The notes under the pieces are model-generated. The model made no database searches, had not been told where the DNA came from, and saw nothing but the letters and a program-made list of their open reading frames with translations. Shown in pieces: positions 47,573 through 57,706 of a stretch of 64,000 bases of DNA; position 1 is the stretch's first letter; the number at the start of each line of letters is the position of its first letter. Both the position numbers and the translations under genes were made by a program. The DNA comes from Nocardiopsis eucommiae (lineage in GTDB: Bacteria; Actinomycetota; Actinomycetes; Streptosporangiales; Streptosporangiaceae). Location of the stretch: assembly GCA_018388625.1 (NCBI GenBank), contig CP074402.1, forward strand, positions 3,348,001 through 3,412,000, given 5' to 3'.

Positions 47573-47804
47573 GTCCTTCTGCGCTCCCCACGTGAATCGC
47601 CGACCACTCAACCGGCACGGACCGGGTGTTCGTCCAACCTATGCCCACTCGCGACCCTCCACCAACCTCGCTGGGGTCACGCTCCGCGCACAGTTCGTCC
47701 CACTGGTCACCCTGGGTCAGATCCTCCCCAGTCGTCGGAGGTCGGGGCACCGACGACGCGGCCCCACGGGGTGAGCCGTGAGGCCGCCGACGCCGGTTCC
47801 CGGG

Positions 47805-48191
47805 TCAGACGACCGACCGGGGGGCCTGCTGGATACCGTGCAGTCGGTGCGCCTCCCGGACGGTGAGCAGGTGCTCCGCGACCTGCGTGGCCTGCTTGAT
47901 CTCGGGCCGGGCCAGACGCTTGCGACGCCTGATGCGGTCCGTGTAGCCGCCGACCCCGACCAGCACGCGCTCCCGCGCGTAGGCGGCGCGCATCGCCTCG
48001 GTGAGGGCGGTGTCGAGCCGCACGCCCTGCTCGTGGACCTCCTCGACCAGGGCGCCCCGCTCACGCGCCTCGTCCAGGGCCCGCTCCGCCTCGGCCACCG
48101 ACCTCAGGAGCTCGGGGAGCCGCTCGGCCCGCTCCTGGTCGTGGGCGAGTTCCTCGCGCGCCTTCGTCCTGTCCTGCTTGCCAAGTCCCAT
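47805..48191 (-). CDS. Hypothetical helical protein
   Basis: The 128-residue, highly charged and mostly helical protein is rich in Glu/Arg/Ala with heptad-like spacing at about residues 10-60, and has no membrane segment or Cys. ERVLVGVGGYTDRIRRRKRL near residue 75-95 is a basic patch. No family was recognised. The ATG has GGAGAG upstream. It is divergent from the TetR gene at 48350 and lies 232 bp after the GntR gene, a gap in which I see no feature. Confidence 0.6.
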   Translation of the reverse strand: MGLGKQDRTKAREELAHDQERAERLPELLRSVAEAERALDEARERGALVEEVHEQGVRLDTALTEAMRAAYARERVLVGVGGYTDRIRRRKRLARPEIKQATQVAEHLLTVREAHRLHGIQQAPRSVV

Positions 48192-48349
48192 GTCCGCTCT
48201 CCGTGGGGAGTACCGTCAGCCGTGTCGAGGCAACTCTATGGGTGACGAAGATCATCGGGCGAGCCGGACCGTGCGTCGGTGGTGGCGTCCCGGCGGCGGA
48301 CCTGCCAGCTTGACTCCGTCGACCCCCACGTCCCCCGAAAGGCACCAGA

Positions 48350-48988
48350 GTGAGCAGGAACTACGCGGGTCTGAGCCGTGAGCGCATCATCGTCGAGGCG
48401 CTCCACATCATCGCCGGTCGGGGCCTGGGCGGGCTGTCCATGCGGCGGCTTGGCGACGCGCTGGACGTGGAGGCGATGGCGATCTACCACCACTTCCCCA
48501 AGGGCAAGGAGCAGCTGTTCAACGCGATCGCCGCGTACGTCACCACGGCGCGGGTGGTCAGCGGGCTGACGGAGGGCCAGGGCCCGCCCGGGGACGGCGA
48601 CGGCGAGGGCGAGGAGGCGACCGGTGCCCACCCCGTGGCGGTGGCCGGGGCGGACGACCTCCCCTGGGACCGGCGCCTGACGCTCTGGGCCGAGGCCTAC
48701 CGGGAGCGGTTGCTGGCCTACTCCGGTGCGCTGTCCCTGCTCATGCACCGCGCCCCGCACACCGTGGGCGAGGAGGACACGCGGGCGCTGCTCCACGCGG
48801 CCTTCACCGAGGCGGGCCTCTCCGAGGACGACGTGCCCCGGGCGTGCGACACGCTGAACGCCTACTGCCTGGGTTCGGTCGCCCACCAGGTCCGGCACGA
48901 GGGCCGTGAGGACGCGGTCGACGCGGCAGAGGCCCTGGCCGGGTTCCGGTTCGGGCTGCGGGCCCTGCTCACGGGCCTCTCGGGCTGA
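48350..48988 (+). CDS. TetR-family transcriptional regulator
   Basis: The 212-residue product has the N-terminal TetR HTH (about residues 8-55, RERIIVEALHIIAGRGLGG then MRRLGDALDVEAMAIYHHF). A helical ligand-binding/dimer domain of the TetR_C type follows (WAEAYRERLLAYSGALSLLM). The loop at about 75-100 is unusually long and acidic/Gly-rich. The GTG start has AAAGG at 9 nt. It ends 4 bp before the convergent transporter operon, and it is a candidate regulator of that operon or of the helical protein gene. The effector is unknown. Confidence 0.88.
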   Translation: MSRNYAGLSRERIIVEALHIIAGRGLGGLSMRRLGDALDVEAMAIYHHFPKGKEQLFNAIAAYVTTARVVSGLTEGQGPPGDGDGEGEEATGAHPVAVAGADDLPWDRRLTLWAEAYRERLLAYSGALSLLMHRAPHTVGEEDTRALLHAAFTEAGLSEDDVPRACDTLNAYCLGSVAHQVRHEGREDAVDAAEALAGFRFGLRALLTGLSG

Positions 48989-48992
48989 GCGG

Positions 48993-50802
48993 TCAGGCGC
49001 CCCGCAGCCGCACCCGTTCGCTGCGCAGTTCGCGGGCCTCGTCGGGGTCCAGGACCGGGGCGGCGGTGAGCAGCTGCCTCGTGTAGTCGCTCTGGGGGCT
49101 CTCGTAGATGGTGTCGCTGTCCCCCAGTTCCACGATCTCGCCCCTGCGCATGACCGCGACGCGGTCGCTGACCTGGCGCACGACGGCGAGGTCGTGGGCG
49201 ACGAAGACGTACGTGAGGCCGAAGTCGTCCTGGAGCTCGGAGAGCAGGCGCAGCACCTGGTCCTGCGTGGACACGTCCAGCGCCGAGACGGGCTCGTCGC
49301 ACACGATCAGCCTCGGTTTGAGGATCAGCGCGCGGGCGATGGCGATGCGCTGGCGCTGACCGCCGGAGAACGCGTGCGGGAACCGGTTGTAGTGGTCGGG
49401 TTCGAGCCCGACCCGCTCCAGCAGTTCCTGGACCCGTGACCGGATCCTCCGACCGTCGTTCTCGCCCTGCACGCGGAGCGCGGTGCCGATGCTCTGTCCG
49501 ATGGTCAGTCGCGGGTTCAACGAGGAGTAGGGGTTCTGGAACACCATCTGCACGTCGCGACGGAGCGGACGCAGTCGCCGTTCCGGCAGATGGGTGATGT
49601 CCTGGCCCTCGAACTCCACCGTGCCCTCGGTCGGCTCCAGCAGCCGCATGACCATCCTGGAGAGCGTGCTCTTGCCCGATCCGGACTCCCCCACGATGCC
49701 GAGCGTCTCGCCCTTGTACAGGTCGAAGCTGACCCCCTTGACCGCCCAGAAGTCCGTGGAACGCCCCCACAGCCCACCGCGCACCCTGAAGCTCTGCGCG
49801 ACGTCGCGGACGCGCAGCAGCGGCGCTCCCCGGTCCTCCGTGGCGGGGGCCGGGAGGCGGAGGGGGCGCGGACTCGGCCGCCTCGGTGTCGGAGCTCTCC
49901 GGGGCGCGACGCGGATCCCGTTCCGTCTCGGCGCGTTCGGCGCGGTCCCGCGCGCGCCGCTCGGCCCGGGAGACCTCCACGCGCGGCACCGCAGCCAGCA
50001 GCGCCTGCGTGTAGGGGTGCTCCGGCTCCGCGAGGACCGCGCGCACCGGGCCGCGTTCCACCGCTTCGCCCTTGCGCATGACCACGACCTCGTCCACCGA
50101 ACCCGCCACCACGGCGAGGTCGTGGGAGACCAGGATCAGTGCCATGTCGAGTTCGCGGCGCAGCTCGTCCATCAGGTCGAGGATCTGGGCCTGCACGGTG
50201 ACGTCCAGCGCGGTGGTCGGCTCGTCGGCGAGCAGCACCTTGGGGTCGCACATGAGTCCCATGGCGATCAGGACGCGCTGGCGCATGCCGCCGGAGAACT
50301 CGTGGGGGTAGGAGTTGATCCGCTTGGCGGGTTCGGGGATACCGACCTTCTCCAGGGACTCGACCGCCCTGGAACGGGCCTGGGTCCGGGACACCTGCGG
50401 CCGGTGCACGCGCAACGCCTCGACGAGCTGGTTACCGATCGTGTACTGCGGGTGCAGCGACTGCATCGGGTCCTGGAAGACCATCGCGATGTCGTTGCCG
50501 CGCATCGAACGCAGCTTCCTGTCGCTCGCGGCGACCACGTCGGTGCCCACGACCTCGATCCCGCCGGTGATCCGGGCGCGACTGCCCCGGTGCAGGCCCA
50601 TCAGCGCCAAGGAGGTCACGCTCTTGCCGGAACCCGACTCACCCACGATCCCGAGCGCGCCACCGGCGGGCACCTCGAAGGACAGGCCGTCCACCGCCCG
50701 GACGTCGCCGTCCAGGGTCGGGAAGGTGACGTGCAGGTCGTCCACGCGTACGACCGGGGCGGCGGAGGAACCGGCCGGGGACCCTGACGGGGTTGCGGTC
50801 AT
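48993..50802 (-). CDS. Oligopeptide-type ABC transporter, fused double ATPase (DppD-DppF; frameshifted)
   Basis: Two complete ATPase domains lie in one reconstructed reading unit of about 603 residues. The first has Walker A GESGSGKSV, FSGGMRQRVLIAMGL and LADEPTTALD; the second has GESGSGKST, FSGGQRQRIAIARAL and VCDEPVSALD. Each ends with the peptide-transporter Cys-poor HPYTQALL/SDYTRQLL tail. A Pro-rich linker carries the frame break at about 49845-49870, which needs two missing bases or one extra. The fused format resembles GsiA/YejF. It energises uptake through the DppB/DppC permeases. Two separate genes are possible but no second start with a ribosome-binding site is obvious. Confidence 0.82.
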
Positions 50803-50815
50803 CGGAAAACCTCTC

Positions 50816-51829
50816 TCAGTTGTGGATGCGCACGCGCGGGTCGATGAGCGGGTAGACCAGATCGACCAGCAGGTTGCAGATGACGATGAAGAAGGCCCCG
50901 AACAGCGTCACTCCGAGGATGACCGGCAGGTCGCTCTGGGTGATGGCCTGGACCGCGTACCGGCCGATCCCGTTGAGGGAGAAGACCTGCTCGGTGAGGA
51001 CGGCGCCGCCCAGGACCAGCCCCAGGTCGAGGCCGAAGATGGTGACGATGGGGGTGAGGGTCGGCCGCAGCGCGTGCTTGAGCACGACCCTGCGCTCGCT
51101 CAGGCCCTTGGCCCGAGCGGTGCGGATGTAGTCCTCGTTGAGCGTCTCCAGCATGCCCGCGCGCGTCTGGCGGGCGTACATGGCCGCGTGCAGGAACGCC
51201 AGGGTCAGCCACGGCAGGAGCATGCCCTGGGCCCAGGCGAGGGGGTCCTCCGTGAGGGGGACGTAGCGCGGGGTGGCGAACAGGCCCCAGGAGTGGACCA
51301 GGAAGGCCAGGGCCAGCAGACCGGTGAAGAAGATCGGCAGGGAGACGCCGGCCAGCGCGACGCCCATGGCCAGGCGGTCGAAGAGGCTGCCCTTCCAGAC
51401 GGCCGAGATCACGCCGACGGCGACGCCGCCCACCAACCAGATGACGCCCGCGCCGAGGGCCAGGGAGGCGGTCACCGGGAGGCGGGAGAGGATCTCGGGG
51501 AACACCTCCTGGTAGGTCTGGAACGAGTAGCCGAAGCAGGGGGCCGCGCACTCGATGGTGTCCCGGCCGAACTGGTACTGGGCGCCGAGGAAGATACCCC
51601 GGACGAACTCCCCGAACTGCACCACGATCGGCTTGTCGAGGCCCAGGCGTTCGATGGTGGCCTGGATCGCCTCGGGGGTGGGGGCCCGGCCGACGTACAT
51701 CGTGGCCAGCTGCTCGGTGGTCCGTCCCGCCCATCGGGGCACCACGTAGAAGATGGCGAAGGTGACCATGGTGACCACGGCCAGGAGCAGCAGACCGGCG
51801 CCCAGACGGCGCAGGATGTAGGTCAGCAA
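50816..51829 (-). CDS. Oligopeptide-type ABC transporter permease (DppB-like)
   Basis: The 337-residue product has the DppB/OppB layout. An N-terminal helix starts MLTYILRRLGAGLLLL, an outer loop of about 90 residues holds two Cys (CAAPCFGYS), and four to five core helices follow. The docking loop is NEDYIRTARAKGLSERRV and the C-terminus is NLLVDLVYPLIDPRVRI. It forms one half of the channel. The start is a TTG with GAGAAGG upstream, since no ATG or GTG begins at the conserved N-terminus. It lies 13 bp before the ATPase gene. Confidence 0.88.
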   Translation of the reverse strand: MLTYILRRLGAGLLLLAVVTMVTFAIFYVVPRWAGRTTEQLATMYVGRAPTPEAIQATIERLGLDKPIVVQFGEFVRGIFLGAQYQFGRDTIECAAPCFGYSFQTYQEVFPEILSRLPVTASLALGAGVIWLVGGVAVGVISAVWKGSLFDRLAMGVALAGVSLPIFFTGLLALAFLVHSWGLFATPRYVPLTEDPLAWAQGMLLPWLTLAFLHAAMYARQTRAGMLETLNEDYIRTARAKGLSERRVVLKHALRPTLTPIVTIFGLDLGLVLGGAVLTEQVFSLNGIGRYAVQAITQSDLPVILGVTLFGAFFIVICNLLVDLVYPLIDPRVRIHN

Positions 51830-52002
51830 GGCGCGTGCCTTCTCTCGTCAGGGGACAGGGCCGCGGGGCCCGTGTTCGGGGCGGAGACGATTCCACCCCG
51901 AAGCCAAACCGTAACCCATCGCAATCGGACGATCACGCGACGAAGTCGGCGTGTACAGGGCCATCCGCGCTCGGAGCACGCGGGCGTCCTGCGCACGGGG
52001 AG

Positions 52003-52036
52003 ACGGCGGCCCCTCCCCCGGAGGAACCGCCGCCGT
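52003..52036 (-). terminator. Hairpin between dppA-like and dppB-like genes
   Basis: The stem ACGGCGGC/GCCGCCGT sits just after the binding-protein gene in a 222-bp gap. It probably gives partial termination or 3'-end protection, so that the binding protein is made in excess. Confidence 0.5.
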
Positions 52037-52051
52037 GCCGCCCCGGGTCCG

Positions 52052-53860
52052 CTAGTTGTTGCTGGTGCCCAGGGGCATGTAGTCGTACATCGAGTAACCC
52101 GCGTGGTAGTACACGTTGGTCAGGTTCGCGGGACGGTAGAGCACCGTCCGCTCGAACACGGCGGGCAGGATCGGGGCCTGCTCCATCGCCCGCTCGTCGA
52201 TCCTCGTGTAGATCTCCGCGCGCTCGTCCGGGTCGGCGACCGCGACGACCTCGTCGAACCAGTCGTTGATCTGCGCGTCGTCGATCTCGGAGATGTTCGC
52301 GTTACCCGCCTGCTGGATGGCGTCCCCGTCCAGGATCTTGCTCATGAACCCGTAGCCGCTGGCCCAGTCCGGTGCCCAGCCGTACACGGTCAGTCCGAGG
52401 TCGTTGTCGGCCACGAAGGACGGCGAACCCGCCTGGGTGTTCGTGTAGGTGTCGGACGGGTACTGCTTGATCTCGGTGTCGATGCCCACCCGGGCCAGGG
52501 CCTGCTGGAGCGCCTCGGCGGTGCTGACGTCCGAGGGCCGGTCGGCGCGGGCGCCGATGGCCGTCGAGAAGCCGTCCGGCTGGCCGCACTCCTCCAGCTT
52601 CTGCCGGGCCTTGTCCAGGTCGCCCTTGTTCTCGTCGGACGGGTAGGGGTCGAAGCTCGGGTCGGACCCGGGCAGGGCACCGGGCATGATCTGCGTGGCG
52701 ACGTCACCGCCGGTGTCGCCGCCCCAGGCGCGCTGGAGGGCGTCCCGGTCGGCCGCGTACATGATCGCCTGACGGCAGGCCAGGTTGTCCAGCGGTTCCA
52801 TGACGGTGTTGATGTTGACGTAGCGCAGGGTGTTGGTCTGCGGGTTGTCGACGTTGTGGCGCTGGCCCTCGTCGGTGATGACGGTGCCCTTCATCGCCGG
52901 TCCGACGCCGGCCCCGGCGAGGTCGACGTCGAGTTCGCCGTTGACCAGCCGCTGGTCGATCTCGTTCTGGTCGACACCCAGTTCCACCTCGACGCGGTCG
53001 GGCAACGCCTTGCGTGTGGGGTCGGTGGAGGCGTCCCACTGGTCGTTGCGCTCCAGGTTCAGGGAGACGCCCGGCCGGTAGTCCCCGTCGAACTTGTAGG
53101 GCCCCGAGGACAGCACGTGGCTCTGGTACTGCTCGCCCCGGTCGGCGTCGGCGGGCACCGGCGCGGTCTGGGGCTGGAGGAGCAGGTAGGGGAACTCGGA
53201 GAAGCTCTCCTTGAGGCGGAAGACCAGGGTGTGCTCGTCCGGGGTCTCGATCCCGTCGAACCCGGCCAGCGGGTCGGCCTCGTCCGCGTAGGGGCCCTGG
53301 TAGTCGTCACTGTCAGCCAGCAGCCCCTGGAAGTACTTGGGGCCGTTGGGCAGCGCCTGGTCGCCGAAGTTGCTGCGCGCGACGGCGTACTTGACGTCCT
53401 CGGCGGTGATCTCCGAACCGTCCTCGTACTTCAGGCCCGGTTTGATGCGCACGGTCCACTCGGTGGAGTCCTCGTTGCCCTCGGGCATCGCCTCGGCCAG
53501 GTCGGGCTGGAGTTCGATGCCCTCCTCTCCGGGGGCCTCGGTGTAGGTGAGCAGGGTGCGCGCGTAGTAGCGGGAGAAGTTCCAGCTGAACGCGTAGTAG
53601 GTGTTGCCCGGGTCGGGTGAGTCGAAGTCGGAGGAGATGGCGTAGCGCAGGGTGCCGCCGGACTGGTCGGAGGGGTTGACGATGGTGGTCTCGCCCTCGT
53701 TGAACTCGGCGTCGGACTGACCGCCGCCCCCGCCCCCGCCGCCCCCGCAGGCGGCCAGGAGCACCGCCACGGCGGTCCCCATGGCCACGGGCGCGGCGGC
53801 TCGTCGAAACGCGCCGCGCCGCCGGGGCGGTACCTGGCACGTGAAGTGATGGGTGGTCAC
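52052..53860 (-). CDS. Oligopeptide-type ABC transporter binding lipoprotein (DppA-like)
   Basis: The 602-residue product has a lipoprotein signal ending LLAACG and a run of nine Gly after the Cys. It is a solute-binding protein family 5 member, with GGTLRYAISSDFDSPDPGN, ARTLLTY, DLAEAMPE, TVRIKPGLKYEDGSEITAEDV and SSGPYKFDGDY. It binds peptides or other substrates such as nickel chelates, sugars or opines; specificity is not evident. The GTG start has GGAGG. It lies between the two permease genes in a leftward operon. Confidence 0.9.
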   Translation of the reverse strand: MTTHHFTCQVPPRRRGAFRRAAAPVAMGTAVAVLLAACGGGGGGGGGQSDAEFNEGETTIVNPSDQSGGTLRYAISSDFDSPDPGNTYYAFSWNFSRYYARTLLTYTEAPGEEGIELQPDLAEAMPEGNEDSTEWTVRIKPGLKYEDGSEITAEDVKYAVARSNFGDQALPNGPKYFQGLLADSDDYQGPYADEADPLAGFDGIETPDEHTLVFRLKESFSEFPYLLLQPQTAPVPADADRGEQYQSHVLSSGPYKFDGDYRPGVSLNLERNDQWDASTDPTRKALPDRVEVELGVDQNEIDQRLVNGELDVDLAGAGVGPAMKGTVITDEGQRHNVDNPQTNTLRYVNINTVMEPLDNLACRQAIMYAADRDALQRAWGGDTGGDVATQIMPGALPGSDPSFDPYPSDENKGDLDKARQKLEECGQPDGFSTAIGARADRPSDVSTAEALQQALARVGIDTEIKQYPSDTYTNTQAGSPSFVADNDLGLTVYGWAPDWASGYGFMSKILDGDAIQQAGNANISEIDDAQINDWFDEVVAVADPDERAEIYTRIDERAMEQAPILPAVFERTVLYRPANLTNVYYHAGYSMYDYMPLGTSNN

Positions 53861-53956
53861 CTGGGCCTCCTGGTCGGTTCGCTGGTGGGGCCGTGCGGCG
53901 CACGGCCCCGGCCGAGGGGTCTCGGCTGGACTGTGGGGCCGGGTGGCCCGTGGACG

Positions 53957-54982
53957 TCAGTCGGAGGAGCGCGGGTCGAAGGCGTCGCGCAGTCCGTCGC
54001 CGAAGAGGTTGAAGGCGAGGACGGTCACGAAGATGGCCAGACCCGGGATGATCACGAAGTGCGGCGAGGTGGTGTAGAAGCGCAGGGCGTTCTCCAACAT
54101 GCCGCCCCAGGTGGCCATGGGCGGGTTGATGCCCACGCCCAGGAAGCTCAGGGCCGCCTCGAAGAGGATGTTCGTGGGGATGAGCAGGGTGGAGTAGACG
54201 AGGATCGGCGTGACCAGGTTGGGCAGGATCTCCCGGAAGACGATGTGCGTGCTGCCCGCTCCGAGGCTGCGCGCGGCCTCGACGAACTCGCGTTCCTTGA
54301 GGGTAAGGGTCTGTCCGCGCACGATGCGGCCGATGTAGGGCCAGTTGAAGAAGCCGATGATGAACACCAGGACGCCGATGCGCAGGTTGTTGCCGGACAG
54401 GCCGAAGGCTCCGTCGGGGATGACCCCGACCAGGGCGATGGCGAAGAGCAGCAGCGGGAAGGCGAGGAAGATGTCCATGGTGCGGCTGATGACCACATCC
54501 ACCCAGCCGCCGAAGTACCCGGCCAGGATGCCCAGGACGGTGCCGATGACCACGCACACCACGGTGGCGACGGTGGCGACCAGCAGGGAGGTGCGGGCCC
54601 CGTAGACGATACGGCTGAACAGGTCGCGGCCGTTGACCGGCTCCACGCCCAGGAGGTGCTGGGGACTGATCCCGCCCCAGGGGTCGAGGCCCTGGGCGGG
54701 GTCGTCCGGGTCGCACAGGACCCCTCCGGTGAGCGGGTCGACCAGGCCCTGGTCGAACTGGTTGGGCGGCTGGCCGAACCAGGCGGTGAGCAGGGGCGCG
54801 AAGATCGCGACCAGGATGAGCAGGACGACCACGACCCCGCCGGTCATGCCGACTCGGTCCTTGCGGAAGCGCTGCCAGGCGATCTGGCGCAGAGAGCGGC
54901 TGGCGGTGTTCCTGGCCCCCGCGACGACCGCCTCTGGCTCGGCGTGCTGGGACGACTCGGGCACGTCCATCGGCGCGGTCAT
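53957..54982 (-). CDS. Oligopeptide-type ABC transporter permease (DppC-like)
   Basis: The 341-residue product has a cytoplasmic N-terminus, helix 1 VGMTGGVVVVLLILVAIFAP, and the HLLGVEPVNGRDLFSRIVYGAR motif typical of DppC/OppC. The docking loop is KEREFVEAARSLGAGSTHIV and the end is FGDGLRDAFDPR. It is the second half of the channel. ATG 54982 has a GGGAGG upstream. It is the first transporter gene of the leftward operon and is preceded by a double palindromic operator. Confidence 0.9.
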   Translation of the reverse strand: MTAPMDVPESSQHAEPEAVVAGARNTASRSLRQIAWQRFRKDRVGMTGGVVVVLLILVAIFAPLLTAWFGQPPNQFDQGLVDPLTGGVLCDPDDPAQGLDPWGGISPQHLLGVEPVNGRDLFSRIVYGARTSLLVATVATVVCVVIGTVLGILAGYFGGWVDVVISRTMDIFLAFPLLLFAIALVGVIPDGAFGLSGNNLRIGVLVFIIGFFNWPYIGRIVRGQTLTLKEREFVEAARSLGAGSTHIVFREILPNLVTPILVYSTLLIPTNILFEAALSFLGVGINPPMATWGGMLENALRFYTTSPHFVIIPGLAIFVTVLAFNLFGDGLRDAFDPRSSD

Positions 54983-55008
54983 GTACCCCTGCCTCCCGCT
55001 GTCTCTGC

Positions 55009-55044
55009 GTGTGGCCACACACCGGCGTCTGTGTGTGGCCACGT
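55009..55044 (-). promoter_or_regulatory. Twin palindromic operator upstream of the transporter operon
   Basis: GTGTGGCCACAC (55009-55020, perfect palindrome) and GTGTGGCCACGT (55033-55044) are centred 24 bp apart. Together they form a 12-bp inverted repeat (GTGGCCACACAC / GTGTGTGGCCAC) around CGGCGTCT. It lies 27-62 bp before the dppC-like ATG. Two dimers could bind on roughly the same helix face. Confidence 0.65.
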
Positions 55045-55062
55045 GACTACGCAGAGTTTGCC

Positions 55063-56268
55063 CTAGTGGGGTGGGGCGTTTCCACCCTCCGCGCCGACGA
55101 GGGCACCGTCACGGGCGACGACCCTCCCGGACCTGATCACGAGGTCCCTCCCCGGCACCCTGGCGACGGCCTCGGCCGCCGACCGGGCGTCGACGACCAC
55201 GAGGTCGGCGGGACCGCCCACCGTCAGACCGTGGTCCTCGATCCCGAGCACGCGGGCGGCATTGGTCGTCACCGCGTCCAGCGCGAGCATCAGCTCGTCG
55301 TCGCTTCGGCTGGAGTTGCGGTAGGCGATGAGCATGGCCCGGCGCAGCATGTCGCCGTCGCCGAAGGGACCCCACAGGTCGTTGATGCCGTCCGTTCCGC
55401 CCGCCAGGAGCACGCCGTGCTCCGCGCAGGCCCGGAGCGGGGGCACCGGCGCGTCGTACACCGCCGCGCTCACCAGGGCCACGCCCGCCTCGGCGAACCG
55501 TTCGAGAAGGGCGGCCTGGGTCGGCGGGTGCGCGATCCCGAAGGCGTGGGAGACCGCCACGCGACCGCCCAGGTCGTACTCCCGGGTCATGCGGGCGATG
55601 AGGCCCATCTCCCAGGCCCCGAGCGACCCGCCGTCGTGCAGGTGGATGTCGATGCCGGTGCCCGTGGAGGCGGCGAGGTCGAAGACGGCCTCCAGATGGG
55701 CGTTGGGGGCGTCGTCGAACCCGGCGGGGTCGAGTCCGCCGATCACCGAGGCCCCGGCCTCCACGGCGTCGCGCAGGAGCGGCAGTGTGCCCGGGTTGGT
55801 GATGAGCCCGCCCTGGGGGAAGGCCACCTGCTGGATGTCGATCACGCCCTCGTAGCGGCGGGCGACCTCCGCGACGGCCGTGATCCCCCGGAGGCCGACT
55901 CCGGGGTCGACGTCCGTGTGCGTGCGCAGGTGCGTGGTGCCCGCCACGACCATCGCCTCCACCAGCGAGGCGACGTACTCCCGCGAGGGCAGGCCGTGGG
56001 TGTCCCGGTGGCGCCGCTCGTGCGCGACGCGTTCGGCCACGGTCTCCACCTGCGGGGCGGAGACCCACGGACCGCCGTGGAGGGTCTTGTCGATGTGGGC
56101 GTGCGCGTTGACCAGTCCGGGCAGGACGGTCCGGCCCGCCGCGTCGATGACCTCCTCGCCCGGGGCGCCGACGCCGGGTGACTCCTTGATCGCGGTGATC
56201 CGCCCGCCCTCGGTGACGATGGTGACCGGCTCGGACCGGCCGGGCAGGACGGCGTTGGTGACGCGCAT
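55063..56268 (-). CDS. Cytosine-deaminase-like amidohydrolase
   Basis: The 401-residue product is of the amidohydrolase superfamily, CodA-like. It has PGLVNAHAHIDKTL (metal HxH), LRTHTDVDP, HLHDGG (metal His), AVSHAFG and GGTDGINDLWGPFGDGDML (metal Asp), all as in cytosine/isoguanine deaminases. It should hydrolyse an amidine or amide C-N bond in a heterocycle; cytosine itself is not proven. ATG 56268 follows GAAGGGAA. It lies directly downstream of the DUF3100-type gene (35-bp gap) and upstream of the transporter operon, suggesting substrate processing after uptake. Confidence 0.85.
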   Translation of the reverse strand: MRVTNAVLPGRSEPVTIVTEGGRITAIKESPGVGAPGEEVIDAAGRTVLPGLVNAHAHIDKTLHGGPWVSAPQVETVAERVAHERRHRDTHGLPSREYVASLVEAMVVAGTTHLRTHTDVDPGVGLRGITAVAEVARRYEGVIDIQQVAFPQGGLITNPGTLPLLRDAVEAGASVIGGLDPAGFDDAPNAHLEAVFDLAASTGTGIDIHLHDGGSLGAWEMGLIARMTREYDLGGRVAVSHAFGIAHPPTQAALLERFAEAGVALVSAAVYDAPVPPLRACAEHGVLLAGGTDGINDLWGPFGDGDMLRRAMLIAYRNSSRSDDELMLALDAVTTNAARVLGIEDHGLTVGGPADLVVVDARSAAEAVARVPGRDLVIRSGRVVARDGALVGAEGGNAPPH

Positions 56269-56303
56269 GCGGGGTTCCCTTCGGTGTCCGCTCGGTTCGG
56301 GGA

Positions 56304-57706
56304 TCAGAGGTGGATGAACAGCTCGGCCAGCGTGGCGGACGCGACGATGGTGGTCGTGAAGGTCAGCGCCGCGGCGACGACGATCTTCCAGCTCAGCTGG
56401 GAGAACGCCTCGCGGTCCCGGCCCATCGTCATACCGACCAGGGCCAGCTGCGGCAACCCGATCAGCAGCACGTTCAGGTTCTGCACGAGGTCCGCGATCA
56501 CTCCGGCGACCGGGGAGATCGGCGTCGTCACGATCGTGGCGATCGCCAGCACCCAGACCGTGGCCGGGATGGCCCTCACCTTGCGGGACAGGAGGATGGC
56601 GACCCCCGTCATCGCCAGCAGCACCACGATGCCGGCGACGTCACGCGGGTGGAACGCTCCGGTGCCCAGCCAGTTGAGCAACAGTCCCGCCACACCGGCG
56701 AAGACGTAGCCCGCGACGCCCGGTCGCCAGCCCCGGGGATGTCCGGATCGCGCGGACGCTCGACCGGGGTCGGCCCGCCGTCCGGGGACTCCTTCGACCG
56801 CACGGAGGCGTCACCCTCGGGGATCCGCCCGCGGGCGACCAGCTTCGCCTCCTCGATCTCCGGGGCGGGGCGGCGGAAGACGCGGCACCAGAAACCGTAG
56901 AGGCGGCGGGCGGCGGGCAGACCGATGAACACGCCCGCGTAGAAGCCGACGATGTTGGTGACCAGGTTGGACAGGGCCGCCAGGGCGGCGATCTCGGCGG
57001 CCTGGTCGGGGTAGAGCAGCGCCAGGGCGCCCACTCCGCCGAGCATCATCGACGTGGAGCCGACGCCGAGAGCCAGGGCCAGCGAGAGCGGGTTGTACAG
57101 GCCCGTCCCGCCCAGGAGCCCGGTGATCAGGGAGATGAAGACGGCGCCGAACATGGAACCGATGATCCAGACGCCGAACACGCCCCGGTACTCGGGCGAG
57201 GAGGTCCCGAACCGGTCGATGGCGTAGGCGAGGTAGGACTCCCGGTCGATCGCCCAGGTGGCGCCGATCGCCGCGCGTCCCATGCCGAGCAGGACCGCGA
57301 TGGGCAGCGCGAGGATGATCGTCCCGAAGAGCTGGCCCACCTCCTGCATGAGCAGCGCCGGTCCGACCTGTTCGACCATGCCGATCGACGGGCCGATGCC
57401 GGTGCCGAGCAGCGCGAGGAAGAGGACCATGCCGACCGGGATCAGGGCCTCACCGGCGGACCGGGTGCCACCGCGCAGCGGCCACCATCGCTGGAGGCCG
57501 ATGACCGCGCCCATCAGCACCACCCAGACCAGGGGGAACAGCACGATCGCGGCGGGCCCGACCCGGAACTTGTGCTCTCCGACCAGGACGGCCAGAACAC
57601 TGATCAGCACGCTCACGCCAAGGGCGGTCACCCAGTCACCGCGACCGACCGAACCACGGTTCGCCACGTCCCCGCGCGACTCCGCTTGCTGCCTTCTTGC
57701 CCTCAT
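56304..57706 (-). CDS. DUF3100-type polytopic membrane protein (frameshifted)
   Basis: The reconstructed product is about 468 residues with 10-12 membrane helices. The N-terminal half has RVGPAAIVLFPLVWVVLMG and LALALGVGSTSMMLGGVGAL, features I associate with DUF3100 proteins. A charged linker (about 300-330) precedes the last helices (GIVVLLAMTGVAILLS and on). A base is missing at about 56731-56738, after which WRPGVAGYVFAG continues. It may be a transporter for the compound handled by the neighbouring deaminases. ATG 57706 is preferred to a TTG at 57718; no ribosome-binding site precedes it and a TGGTATCCCA box overlaps its promoter. Confidence 0.75.

Noticed and set aside
50315..53620. A 1,101-codon open frame on the plus strand
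   Set aside because: It is antisense to the ABC permease and binding-protein genes, which have clear families. Its translation is low-complexity Val/Gly/Arg and has no motif.
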